Source of the DNA: Butyriboletus loyo | Taxonomy: Eukaryota; Basidiomycota; Agaricomycetes; Boletales; Boletaceae | Length of the DNA: 21,745 bases | Direction of reading: 5' to 3' | NCBI GenBank assembly: GCA_038093515.1 | Contig: JBBPSI010000336.1 | Location: 1 to 21,745, forward strand | Part shown: piece after piece, positions 1 to 9,251 of the stretch | How positions within the stretch are numbered: the first letter of the stretch is position 1 | How the letters are laid out: every line of letters begins with the position of its first letter | Program-made: the position numbers and the translations under genes | The notes under the pieces: model-generated | Seen by the model: the letters and a program-made list of their open reading frames with translations, nothing else | Databases searched by the model: none | Told to the model about the DNA's origin: nothing

Positions 1-600
1 TACCCAGCAAGACTTGAGTTGTCCATTGCTTTTTCATACATTTATCCATTTCCCTTTAATGACTTGACGTCCCTTGGGAAGATCTACCAGGTTCCATACT
101 CGTCGTTCTTGGAATGACTTGTATTCCTCTCCCATGACAGTTAGCCATTTGGATCTCTTGGCAGGAGGTAATTTCATTACTGCCTTGTGAGACTGTGGGA
201 TTCCATTGACAGTAGCAGTGGCAAGAAGAGATTTAATCCACTTAGCACTGTACATCTGTCCTAAGTCTTCTTCTTCATTTGTGGGTCTTGGTTGATTAAC
301 TGGTTGTGGAGTAGGAATTAACTCCTCCTGAATAGGATCCATTCCTCGATTTATATCACATTCTATCTCAATTGGAGGTTGATTCTCATAAGCATTATCT
401 GGGACAATCTGTGGAATATGGTTGCAAGTAGGATGAGGATTAAAGTCCTGACCTGTTTGTAAGAAATCTGGATTAGTGATCATTGGGATTGGAGCACCAT
501 GAGATTGTAAATCCTGATTGAACTCATTGTATAAGTCATGTTGATGACCTCAAGCATGTTCATCCCATTGAATGATGCTAGATGGGACTGAGAGTGAAGA
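1..600 (-). pseudogene. Ty1/copia polyprotein fragment (linker between integrase and reverse transcriptase)
   Basis: The open part (483 down to 34) ends with a stretch typical of copia polyproteins just before RT: a glutamate-rich MGEEYKSF segment, then RVWNLVDLPKGRQVIKGKW. A TGA at 34-36 interrupts it directly after KWINV. The same frame resumes below it (KSNGQLKSCWV), where copia elements normally read on into RT, with Cys where Arg is usual. Upstream the frame also continues past another TGA at 550-552 to about position 600. Both stops fit CGA to TGA decay, and the Cys fits CGC to TGC. No integrase or RT catalytic motif lies inside the window because the gene runs off the left edge. It is a dead fragment; the family call rests on the linker motif only. 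Confidence 0.75.
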
Positions 601-1100
601 ACCCTGCTACAGGAAGAACTCAATCCAATCAAAAGCAAAGAAATAAAGAAAAGGGTGCAATATGATTGACCCAAAGAGAAGTAGAGAGGAAATGAAGAGA
701 GGAACACCAGGGAAGGTCATTTCCACTGATGTCTTTACAGAAAACCCAATATTCCGGACTTCCTCTGCTGTGGAACAGACTGGAGAGGACACAGAAATGC
801 GAGAGGATGGATGGAATCCATTGGCTATGGCTTGAAGATTGAGGAACAAGGATGGCAGGTGACTAGATGATCACACAGAGAGGCAGGAGAGTTGAAAAGT
901 AGTATTTTAGGTCATAGTTACAACCTTTTTATAGTCTGGGCATTTCCCAAGACTTGAAACACTAAGGATAAGTGAAAACTAAGTAGAAATGTCAAGGAAA
1001 TTGTTGACAGAATGTATATAATCATAGTGGTTGTCATAGAAGTTGATTGGATATAATAAGTATGAGATCAAATAGAAAGGAACCTACCTGTGAACACTTT
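601..1100. other. Unassigned degenerate stretch between copia and gypsy fragments
   Basis: No convincing coding frame. On the minus strand there is a TATA-like CTATAAAAAG near 931-940 followed by pyrimidine-rich sequence, so this could be the remains of a copia LTR or leader. I could not find paired LTR ends, and the short ORFs here have no recognisable motif. CpG is scarce, as in the flanking fragments. Confidence 0.4.
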
Positions 1101-1781
1101 CTAGACACACAGAACCTTGACACGGAACCTTGATGACCACGGAAATATCAGAATAGGACAGAACTTGACAAGGAAGAGGAATGGAAGTGAAGATAGTTGT
1201 GAAGTGATTGTTTGTGATGCATGTGAGTGCTGAATTGCCAGGAAGAGGAGTGATTGTGACCTAGAGGATATGTGTTCTCTAAAATGCTCACAAGTCTCCA
1301 AGAAACTGCAGATGAAGTGAATCTGAGCATCTTGGGAGATCACCTTCAGAGAGCGAGGGATCATTTGGTTGATAACCTGTGTAGCTTTGTAAGTTGACTC
1401 AACAGGAGATAAGAATGCTTGGTAGGTGCTGGGTGGAACCAGGCTGATAAAAGGAATCTGATGCAGATCCGTCTGGGAATAATACATCAGATGATGCGGA
1501 TCTGATGGATCACTGTTTGCTAGAGGGAGATGATAACAGTCATTTAGCAACACAATTGTGAAGGAATAGGAATCATCCAGCCAATCATTGAAGTTATCCA
1601 CCTTGGGGGGATCATCCTCTGAGGGGAGTCTCCGAGACAGACCATCCATACCAGTATGCCCTTCTGCAGGCACATGGACAAGCTTGAAGTGAAAAAGCAG
1701 TATATCTGTGATCCATTGGTTGATGGTCACATTGGGCTGCAAATCTGGGTTATTAATCATTCTCTTGACATGTTTGGCATC
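1101..1781 (-). pseudogene. Ty3/gypsy RNase H C-terminus plus downstream spacer (third gypsy lineage)
   Basis: Read leftwards from 1781, the frame opens with DAKHVKRMINNPDLQPN, continues through a hydrophobic ILLFHFKLVHVPAE segment to MDGLSRR, the end of the gypsy RNase H domain with its last catalytic Asp, then an acidic spacer (EDDPPKVDNFNDWLDDSYSF). I recognise this as the RNase H end of a large agaricomycete gypsy lineage, different from elements 2 to 4. The frame stays open to a stop at 1101, but the last ~80 residues look degenerate and no integrase zinc finger is visible. RT and the first RNase H catalytic residues are absent: the coding sequence stops at 1781 where LTR A begins. The longer open frame running above 1781 is LTR sequence, not gene. 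Confidence 0.8.
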
Positions 1782-2268
1782 TGTTATGCTGGAGTGCGAA
1801 ACAACTAGCAGCGAGCGCTTGAATAGGGGCTCGAGCCTAATCGGGAAGATGCCGACTCGCATAGACGACGCTATCGGGCTTCTGCAGAGCAAGTGTTGGC
1901 GAGATGTCATGTGGTGGCGACCAGACGAGATTGAGCAGGCTCTTATTGGCTCTATTGGCAGAGGATGGGTATAAGCTAGATTGCTAGGCACTTGGTAGAT
2001 GCGTAGAATTAGCTAGGGAACTTGTACTACTCTAAGTACACGTATATATACTAATAGATAGTCGTGCACAGACCGAGCTGTGCATGGCAGCGAGGGTGAA
2101 GGGTTATGAGTCTGTCCAAGTCATAATGGCAAATGATGGAGCGGCAAAGTGCCAGTAATGAGGGAGCGAAGCTCCGAGCAAGAAGGCGACATCGTCAGTG
2201 AATGAGAAGAGCGGAAGGTGAAGTGACGATGTCCATGAGGCGGGCCCCACAGGGCAAAGGGTGTTGAA
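1782..2268 (-). mobile_element. LTR A: truncated gypsy LTR related to LTR B
   Basis: Starts with TGTTATGCTGG, inserted in the RNase H fragment, and aligns by eye along its length with LTR B (16029 onward) until about 2268, where a copia-like LTR interrupts it. Orientation is taken from LTR B and element 2, whose LTRs end (minus strand) in AGCGTAACA; here the end is AGCATAACA, a CpG to CpA change. It keeps the TATATATA block near 2043, the GCACAGACC box and the 10-base inverted repeat at 2188-2197 / 2224-2233. Most differences from LTR B are C/T or G/A, often at CpG. No target-site duplication can be checked because the far end is missing. Confidence 0.7.
2188..2233. repeat. 10-bp inverted repeat GACATCGTCA / TGACGATGTC in LTR A
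   Basis: Arms at 2188-2197 and 2224-2233 are exact reverse complements separated by 26 bases. The same arms with the same spacing occur in LTR B at 16435-16444 and 16471-16480. Each arm contains a TGACG/CGTCA half-site of the kind bound by bZIP factors; that role is inference. Confidence 0.7.
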
Positions 2269-2710
2269 ATGGTAGTGTTCTATTTCTGTATTTCACTTAC
2301 AGCCACTATGTTTCTAGACTGGTCTATATGACATCATTGTCTAGACCTAGTCACGCTTATCACATTACAAATAGCTCTTATTATGCTATTGGACGATATG
2401 CTTAGTCTTATCTCTTATCTCTATCATATTGTCATGTATTTCATACTATACCTTATAAAGGTACTATACAGAACATAAGTACAAACACTCATGTACTGTA
2501 TATAAGACAGCCCTTATGGCTTGTCGCTTTTCTCTAGATCTTTCAGTTCTATCATCACTACTGCGATATCTCTAAGTTGAGCTTTGCTCCTTATACTCTG
2601 TTTGCGATACTCTCACTCTCGTATTATCAGTGAGTCTTTCCACTGATAGGTTTACCCTTGCATCCTTTGTTGCCCTCGGTGCGCCTGCTCGGACTTTACC
2701 AATTCCGAAA
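2269..2710 (+). mobile_element. Probable copia-type LTR, end-truncated
   Basis: Begins TGTTGAAATGG exactly where the match between LTR A and LTR B stops, and has an LTR-like layout: AT-rich U3, a TATA box (GTATATAAG, about 2499-2507) and a pyrimidine-rich downstream part. It ends against element 2 with CCGAAA, without the expected terminal CA, so the last bases are lost or changed. The TGTTGAAAT start is common in basidiomycete copia LTRs, and that is the basis for the family guess. No coding sequence is attached and no target-site duplication is visible. Confidence 0.5.
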
Positions 2711-3009
2711 CTAATTGCTAGCAGGTGACTGCGTAGAACTAGATACTGTACATGGTATAAAGGCTGGGTCTTTATACTACTGGGGTCTGCGCACAGACCA
2801 TGTCCCTAATCGAGCCGTGAGAAGGGGAAGTACAAACAGGGAAGAGATACTCTAGAACATTCTGGAGTATGAAGGAAAGTGCGTCCGTGCACGGGAAGTG
2901 GTGACTAAGCTAGAACAGTTGGTACTGTTCAAAGGGAACTAGCTGTAAGCTAGGCAAATGAAGTAGTCCAAGTGGTAGTGGATGGAAAAAGTATACCACT
3001 ACCGTAACA
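2711..3009 (-). repeat. 3' LTR of element 2 (U5 end missing)
   Basis: Matches 9381-9679 with about six mismatches. In sense direction it starts TGTTACGG right after the polypurine tract. It stops at 2711, where the 5' LTR continues for another 129 bases to GTAACA. The missing part covers the end of U5. The inverted TATA pair (2755-2777) and the GCACAGACC box (2788-2799) are kept. Confidence 0.9.
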
Positions 3010-3022
3010 TTACCCCCTTCCC
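3010..3022 (-). other. Polypurine tract of element 2
   Basis: The minus strand reads GGGAAGGGGGTAA immediately before the TGTTAC start of the 3' LTR. This purine run is the usual plus-strand primer in gypsy elements, and its position fixes the LTR boundary at 3009. Confidence 0.85.
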
Positions 3023-3060
3023 ATGGTGGAGACTCCGACTCCACAACTTGAAAACTCCCT

Positions 3061-4298
3061 TCATTGAGATGCTCCCTCGTTGAAGTTGTAGTCGTAAGGG
3101 TCGTTGACAGGGAGGTCCGCCCACGTGTCATCCCGGAATGTACAGTTGGCAACGATGTGGCCAATGGCACCGCATAGGCTGCAGGTGCGCTCTGGACAAA
3201 ACTCCTGTATATGACCAGGGGTGATCCGATGACAGAAGGGGCACGTATAGTTGGGGCATTCCCTGCAGAAGTGACCGACGGTCCCGCACTCGAAACAGAG
3301 CTCGTGCTGGGATCAGGGGATTGGTCGTCGACGATGATAGGGGAATCATGAGTACCCCGACCAGGGAGGTAGGGAGGCGGGGGTCCGTATGAAGAGTTGT
3401 TAGAACTACCAGCTGCAGCGGTGGGGGTGGTGACATGAGGGATGAGCTGGATGGCGGGAGTGCCACGTCGAGTAGACAGTTGGGGAGTGACAGAGCGGAT
3501 GGCTCTGTTGGCAATTCTTCGTCCTGCAGCGGTAAGAGTGACTGACCCGGGGATAGCTCCGGCCTGGAGTAACGCCTGGCGAGGTTGGCGACGGACTGTA
3601 CAAGGTGGTAGGGGGGATTGTCGACAAGCGACCTGGGGCTCATCAACGTCGGTCTGAAAGGACTCCAAGGACTCCCCTGTTGTCTCACGAGACGAGTCAG
3701 CTACCAACGTGGTTGCAGGAGACTCTTGGGCGGATGGCGCTGGAACAGGTACAGGCGAAGGAGATCTTGCCAGGGGAGGACGAGGCACTGGATTGGGGCC
3801 GCGAGCCATGGGACAGAGGTAGCTGATGTGGTCGGCGGAGTGAAGGTAGAACTGCCACTCCCTAGGAGCAAGCGCAATGAGGATGGGACGGAGGACTGGA
3901 GCCAGAATACCTGGCAGGAGTTGATCGACCACGTAACCGAAGCCTTTGGCATGGAGGATGTCGAGGGTGTATCCCCTAGCCTCCATCAAGGAGGACTCAA
4001 GGGCGGCGGCATAAACGGGTGGCTGGTTGTCTGGACACAGACAGGTGTGGATGGTATGGGCGAGGGCATAAGAGCGGTAGAGAGAGGCGAGGGTGCGGAG
4101 GACGTAGTCTCTGGTGAAGTCCATGCGCTGTTCGAGCGCATACATGGCGACAGGATTTTCAAGGACGGCAGCATAGAGAACGCGGCGGGAAGAAACAGGA
4201 AGACGTGAAGAGCAGACTGGGGGTTGCAGCGGAAGGGGAAGGTTCTCGTTGTTGTCAGCGGCGGAAGAGGCGTTGTTCTCAGCGGGAGGAATGGCCAT
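3061..4298 (-). pseudogene. Third ORF of element 2: zinc-knuckle protein downstream of pol (one-base frameshift)
   Basis: Begins at the ATG at 4298, eight bases after the pol stop (TAA, 4307-4309), and would encode about 412 residues. The first ~180 residues look globular and helical, with many Tyr, Leu and Ala. The middle is rich in Pro, Ser and Thr. Near 3309-3311 the frame shifts by one base, and the new frame holds three zinc knuckles: CFECGTVGHFCREC (3256-3297), a CX2CX6HX4C variant (3196-3243) and CSLCGAIGHIVANC (3142-3183). It then ends in a short acidic tail with a TGA at 3061-3063, before the polypurine tract. The old frame continues knuckle-free into the LTR, so a lost C in a C run is the simplest reading. 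There is no signal peptide or membrane segment, so it is not env-like. I do not recognise the N-terminal domain. RNA or DNA binding is inferred from the knuckles; reinitiation after pol is possible given the spacing. Confidence 0.75.
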
Positions 4299-4306
4299 TT
4301 TCGGGT

Positions 4307-7300
4307 TTACTGCGAAGATGGGGAGGGAAAATCCTTGGGGTGGCACAGCTTATAAGCTTTAAGCAGGGCCTGTGCATGGACCAAGTTCCCATTTGGCTCC
4401 CAGGTGTTCTCCACTGCGGAGTATCCTTTCCAGGAAACAAGGAACTGGCGGCGTCCCTTGGAGCCGCAATGGGACAAGATCCGATCGATCTCGTATTCTT
4501 CATCTCCGTCTATTTCTTCCGGCGGAGGGTTTGTGAAATTCGGACCATGTTCCGCAGTTTCGCGATAAGGAGTCAGGAGGGATGCATGGAAGACGTCATG
4601 GATCTTCCAGGTCGGTGGCAGTCGGAGCCTGTACGCCACAGGGGAGATGACTTGCGCGATTTCAAACGGACCTTCCCGTCTAGGGGCAAGCTTCTTCGAC
4701 GGGTACCTAAGTCAAAGGTTGCGCCCTTCCAACCAAACCTTATCGCCAGTCTTCCACGGACGGAACTTGGATGAGATCCGCTCCTTCATTAATCGCCGTG
4801 CCTTTTCGTGGGCCTCCAGAGCTTCCGTTCGGGCCCCCGTGAGTTCCGAGAGCCTGGACTCGAGGGCGGGGAGGAACATTTTTCCGATTGGAGGATAAGA
4901 CCTCGGTTCATACCCGACCATCAGGGAGAATGGGGTCATGTTTGTCGAGGAGTGCGTCATCGAGTTGTGGGAGAACTCGGCCATGGGGAGTAACTCGGCC
5001 CATCGTTCTGGGTGACCGTCACAGAAGATCCGGAGGTACGTTTCCAGTTCTTGGTTGACTCGTTCTGTTTCTCCATCGGTCTGTGGGTGGTACGCGGAGG
5101 AGAGGGCGAGGTCGTAGTCCAGGAGCCTTGCGAGTTCTCTGGCAAAGGCGGAAGCGAATTGGGGACCTCGGTCGGAGATGCAGCGGGAATGGAGGCCGAA
5201 TCGTAGGAAGACAGTTTTGAAAAACAACTGGGCGACTCCTGCTGCGTCGATGTCCTTGTTGCAAGGGGAATAAATTACCCCCTTCGTAAGCCCATGGTCT
5301 ACCACGACCATGACCGAATCAAATCCTAAAGAGGGAGGAAGTCCAGTGATGAGATCGACCGAGACTTGCTCAAAGGGGCGAGAGGCCACGCTAGCCAACG
5401 GAGTGAGAGGGGGAATGGTGGGGTGTGTATTGACTTTATGCGCTTGGCAGGTAGCACAACCAGAGACGAAACGTCGGACAAGATTAGCCATCCCTGGCCA
5501 CCAATAATCGCGTTGCACCAGGTTCTGGGTGCAGAATATACCACCATGACCCCCAGCAGGACTTTTGTGCAAGGACTGGATGAGGTCGACTCGTGCCTCC
5601 TCGGGGATGTAGCGTTTCTTACGGAAATACAGCTCTTTGCTGTCGAAGTCCCAGTCCCCTGCGTTCATCTTAGGGAAAAGGGGGGAGTCTTCGTAAAGAG
5701 CCTGCATGCACCTTTTAATCATGGGGTCGCTGGGGGTGGAGGCGGCAATCTTTTCTGCGAGTGCGACATCGATTTTCCTGGCGAACAAGTTCTCGGGGAG
5801 AAGGGTGACCTCCTGGTTATCAGCGGAGGTGTCAACATCGTCTCGTCGGGATAGGGCGTCTGCAGGGCCCATCTGGGTTCCAGTGATGTGGTGGAAATGC
5901 AGGTCGAAATCCTGCAAGAACATCAGCCAATGGGCTTGTCGGCAGGACAATTTGTTCGGTTGGCGGAAGTACATGAGGTTCTTGTGGTTGGTTAGAACCT
6001 CTACCTGGTGACCAGTACCTCGCAGGTAATGTCGCCATTCTTCCAATGCGTGAATGACCGCAAGCAACTCGCGATCATAGATATCATAGTTGCGCTCAGC
6101 TGGCGAGAGCGTCTTTGAGAGATAGGCACAAGGATGGAGATCACCATTGACATCCTTCTGCATAAGCACTGCTCCAGTGGCAGTGAGGGACACGTCTGTC
6201 ATGACAGCAAACGGCTTTGTGACGTCGGGCATTGAGAGAACGGGTTGGCGAAGGAACGACTGCTTAATTGCTTGGAACGCCTGTTCACAAGCCGGTGTCC
6301 ACGCCCACGGGGAGTTCTTCTTGGTCAGATCGTGGAGGGGTTTTGCGATGTGGGAGAAGTCTTGAATAAATCTCCTGTAGAAATTGCAGAATCCAATGAA
6401 GGATCTGACTGCCTTTACTGAGGTCGGGGGGTTCCATTCTCGAATGGCTTTCAATTTGGTAGGGTCCATCTTGACCTGGCCTTCTCGGACCATCATACCG
6501 AGTATTCTACTTCTTCGGCGTCAAACGAGCACTTCTCGAGTTTGAGGAAGAGTTTGTGCTCTCTAAGCCGTTCCAGGACGCGGACTGTGCGGGCCTCGTG
6601 CTCGGCGGTGGTGGCGGAATGGATTAGGAGATCATCCATGTAGATGATGAGCCATCCTTCGGCCATGAGGTCGCTGAAGATGTGGTCCATCAATGCCTGG
6701 AACGTGGCAGGGGAATTGCAGAGACCGAAGAACATAACGGTGGGTTCGAACAACCCTTGGGGAGTGATGAACGCTGCTTTCCAGCGGTCATTCGGCTTGA
6801 TGAGGACGTTGTTGTATCCCCAGCGAATGTCCATCTTGGTAAAGATTCTTGACCCTTTGAGACGGTCGACGAGGTCGGAAATGAGGGGAAGGGGATAGGC
6901 GTTTTTGACCGTGTGTGAGTTCAGATACCGGTAGTCCTGGCAGGGACGTAACGATCCATCCTTCTTGGATACGAAGAAGAAGGGAGCTGCCTGAGGGGAC
7001 TTGGAGGGAGTGATCTTCCCCGACTTGAGGTGTTCTTCGACAAACGCCTTACATGCCTCCGATTCCTTCGGGTTCAGAGGATAGACCTTAGCGACTTTGG
7101 GTACGAAGTCTTTGTCGAGGTCAATGGCGTGGTCGAACGACCTAGATGGGGGTAGCTCCTCAGTGTTCTTTTTGTCAAAAACGTCCGCGAAGGACTTGAA
7201 TGGGGTTGGGAGAACTGCTTTCTCCTTGACGGTCTGAGCAGCGATCTCAGTGGCGATGGTTGCCTTTCTGACAGGGTAGGCGTCCCTTGCTGAAGCGTCT

Positions 7301-7866
7301 ACTCGCTTCTTCCAGAGCTTGGCGATCTTGGAGTCTGGATCCAAGTCAAGGTACTGTACCAGGTACCTCTGAGCGATTGCCCGAGGGGAGTCGTGTCGGG
7401 GCTTCTTGATTTGATCTGGGAGATCGATGTGGCCAGTGGCCCAATCTATTACCGGGTTGGCTTCTCTTAACCACGGTAACCCCAGGATCATGTTTTCTCT
7501 TCCTATATTGAGGACTAGGAAACTTTGTTCCTCCTCGGTTTCTCCAATTCTGATGGAGACGGTGACCTTGTGTCGTATTACTCCTCCTTGGTTGTTTGAC
7601 CCATCCACGTTTTGGGCACTTAGTGGCTTGGGTAGCCGTTCCATCGGCAATTTCTTTTGCTTCACTAGATCACGGTCTATGAAGCATCCGCTTGTGCCGC
7701 TGTCCACCAGGGCGAATGTGTCGACGATTTGACCCCCTTCATGCGCGAATAAAGACACAGGAACTCGAATTGATTGCGCATTGGGGTTTGACAAAACTAC
7801 AGGGGTGAGAGTATGGAGAGGAGAAGACGTCGAAACTTCCCTCTCTTCTAAAAATCCTTCGGCCAT
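4307..7866 (-). pseudogene. pol: Element 2 pol: protease, reverse transcriptase, RNase H, integrase, chromodomain (broken)
   Basis: The first frame opens at the ATG at 7866: aspartic protease LVDSG (residues 55-57), then RT with catalytic Asp in KMDIRWG (346) and YMDD (409-412). At about 6501 one base is missing in the stretch that should read EYLGMMV, and the frame continues in the next segment. RNase H keeps Asp, Glu (DRELLAV) and the last Asp (ADALSRR), but the third site reads TNHKNL instead of TDHKNL (codon 5987-5989). Integrase has the HHCC finger (HX6H, CATC) and an intact D,D-35-E set (VDLITGLP, SDRGPQF, DGETERVN). A TGA at 4712-4714 follows the GDKVWLEGRNL segment. The same frame then runs through a chromodomain (YEIDRIL, FLVSWKGY, ENTWEP) to the TAA at 4307. 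Cutting, copying and integrating its own cDNA is the known role of such proteins. This copy is inactive as read. Confidence 0.93.
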
Positions 7867-9194
7867 TCTTCGGCCACCTTGGTTGCTGCGACGGGCAGCC
7901 TTTCTTCATCTTCATTGAAGCATGCCTTGAGAACGTTCAAGACATCTTCTTGCTGGGTGCCTCGACCTTTCAACTCGGACAGGTAGTCGATGAGTGGGGA
8001 GGGCTTGGGCTCTGGTTGCGTGACAACGGCGGCGCATGTGTGCTGAGGGTTGCGAGGGGGGCGAGACGGCAGTCCTCGGGAGCTCTGTCCATTGCGTGGG
8101 GGACGAGGATGGTTGGTAGAGCGGCATCCGACTTGGTGGCATATGAAACATTTGTTCTGTTTCATGTACTCCGCGCATTGCACGGGAGTAAGTTGGACAG
8201 CATCTACGTCCATGGCATTGGGGTCCCTTCTGTTGGACGACGAGGGCTTGGAGGAAGAGGAGAACGTAGGGATGTAATGTTTCCCTGTGCAAAGATCATC
8301 GATACGTTTGTGCTGGGCGTGGAAGGCAGAAGTTTTCTCGGCCCAGCTGGCAAGAGTGGTAGGGGGTTTCTCACAAGAGAGGACAGACTCTGCGAGGTGG
8401 GGGTCAAGACTGCGAATGAACCATTCGATGAGTGCCTTCTCATTGATGATTCCTGACTTGGTGGCGAGGGGTTGGAATTCCGTGATGTAAGTGTCGTAGC
8501 CGTCCTTGCGGTTGGCTTTGTTCTGGGTGAGGTTCCCCAGGTCAATTCTGGCGCTTTCGCCTACGTCAAAGGGATGGAAGACCCTGTTGAAATCCTCGCA
8601 GACTGTCGAGAACTCTCTTTGTCATGCTGTGGGGTGTCCGTCCAGAAGGAGGCTCATCCATCCTTCAGAGAACGTTTTGCCCTTTCCTTCGCTCATTTTC
8701 ATGAGGAGGGCATTGACTTTTGATTCGTTGTCGGGGAATGCCGTCTGGTTGGCGGCGAAGTAAGTGCGCATGGCAAGGAGCCATCGCGAGGCGTCTTCAT
8801 TGAGGCTGGAGAAGTCTTTGGGGACAATATTCTTTTTGTCAGACATATCATTGTCATCGTCTTCGTCGTCAGATGGATCTGCGGGTGGATAGTACGGTGG
8901 AGAGGGGGAGCAGGAGACGTGGGGGGAAACGTGGGGGGTTCTGTCAAGCCAATCGCTGTGATAACCGTCGTCGCTGGGTGCCGGTTCGTCTTCCTGCCCT
9001 AGACCCTGGTCCTCAGGTTGATAAGAGGGTTCGGGGTCTGACTGGGGCGAAGGGTTGTACTGGGGTTGAGGGTCTGGCGGGGCGGGAGAGTGTGGCGGCG
9101 ATGGGTTGTCGACGACGATGGGTTCTGGTTCAGGAGAGGGAACGCGGAAAGAACGACCGACGCGTCTTGGACGTTGGATGGAAATGTTGGGCAA
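7848..9194 (-). pseudogene. gag: Element 2 gag: capsid/nucleocapsid precursor with one in-frame TGA
   Basis: One frame from 9194 to the TAG at 7848-7850, broken only by a TGA at 8622-8624 after GHPTA. The N-terminus is Pro- and acid-rich. The middle resembles a gypsy capsid (FNRVFHPF, GYDTYITEFQPLA, ALIEWFIRSLDP). Near the end is a variant knuckle, CFICHQVGCRSTNH, CX2CX4CX4H rather than CCHC. The codon at 9194 is TTG; the first ATG in frame is at 8846, about 116 residues in. The upstream residues look like real protein, so either the start ATG was lost or translation begins at 8846. Gag overlaps pol by 19 bases, with pol in the -1 frame. The sequence there, GAT TTT TAG, has a run of five T, so P-site slippage at the stop could give Gag-Pol, but it is not a canonical heptamer. 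Confidence 0.85.
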
Positions 9195-9239
9195 GAGGGG
9201 AGGGCGGCTTTACTGCTGAAGAGCAGAAGCGAGAGGAAG

Positions 9240-9249
9240 ATCTAGTTCT
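9240..9249 (-). other. Self-priming primer-binding site of element 2
   Basis: Two bases inside the 5' LTR end the minus strand reads AGAACTAGAT. It is the exact complement of ATCTAGTTCT, which lies in the LTR at 9405-9414, 32 bases after the TATA box start and so at the predicted mRNA 5' end. This is the Tf1-type arrangement in which the mRNA start folds back as primer. There is no TGG start, as a tRNA primer site would have. The following leader is short if gag starts at 9194. Confidence 0.7.
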
Positions 9250-9251
9250 TT

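Noticed and set aside
1782..1991. N-terminal ~70 residues of the minus-strand frame up to 1991
   Set aside because: This is LTR A sequence read by chance in frame with the RNase H fragment.
2910..3310. The C-terminal part of the long open frame that runs to 2910 as a real protein end
   Set aside because: After the shift near 3310 the other frame holds three zinc knuckles and stops before the polypurine tract, whereas this frame runs through the polypurine tract into the LTR.
3061..4298. Third ORF as an envelope gene
   Set aside because: No signal peptide, membrane segment or glycoprotein-like cysteine pattern; the knuckles point to nucleic-acid binding.
4205..4774. Plus-strand ORFs across element 2, for example 189 residues here
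   Set aside because: They are shadows of pol and the third ORF on the minus strand; no motif.
8622..8624. Programmed UGA readthrough in gag
   Set aside because: It lies in the middle of the capsid region, not between gag and pol, and other TGA codons here are explained by CpG decay.
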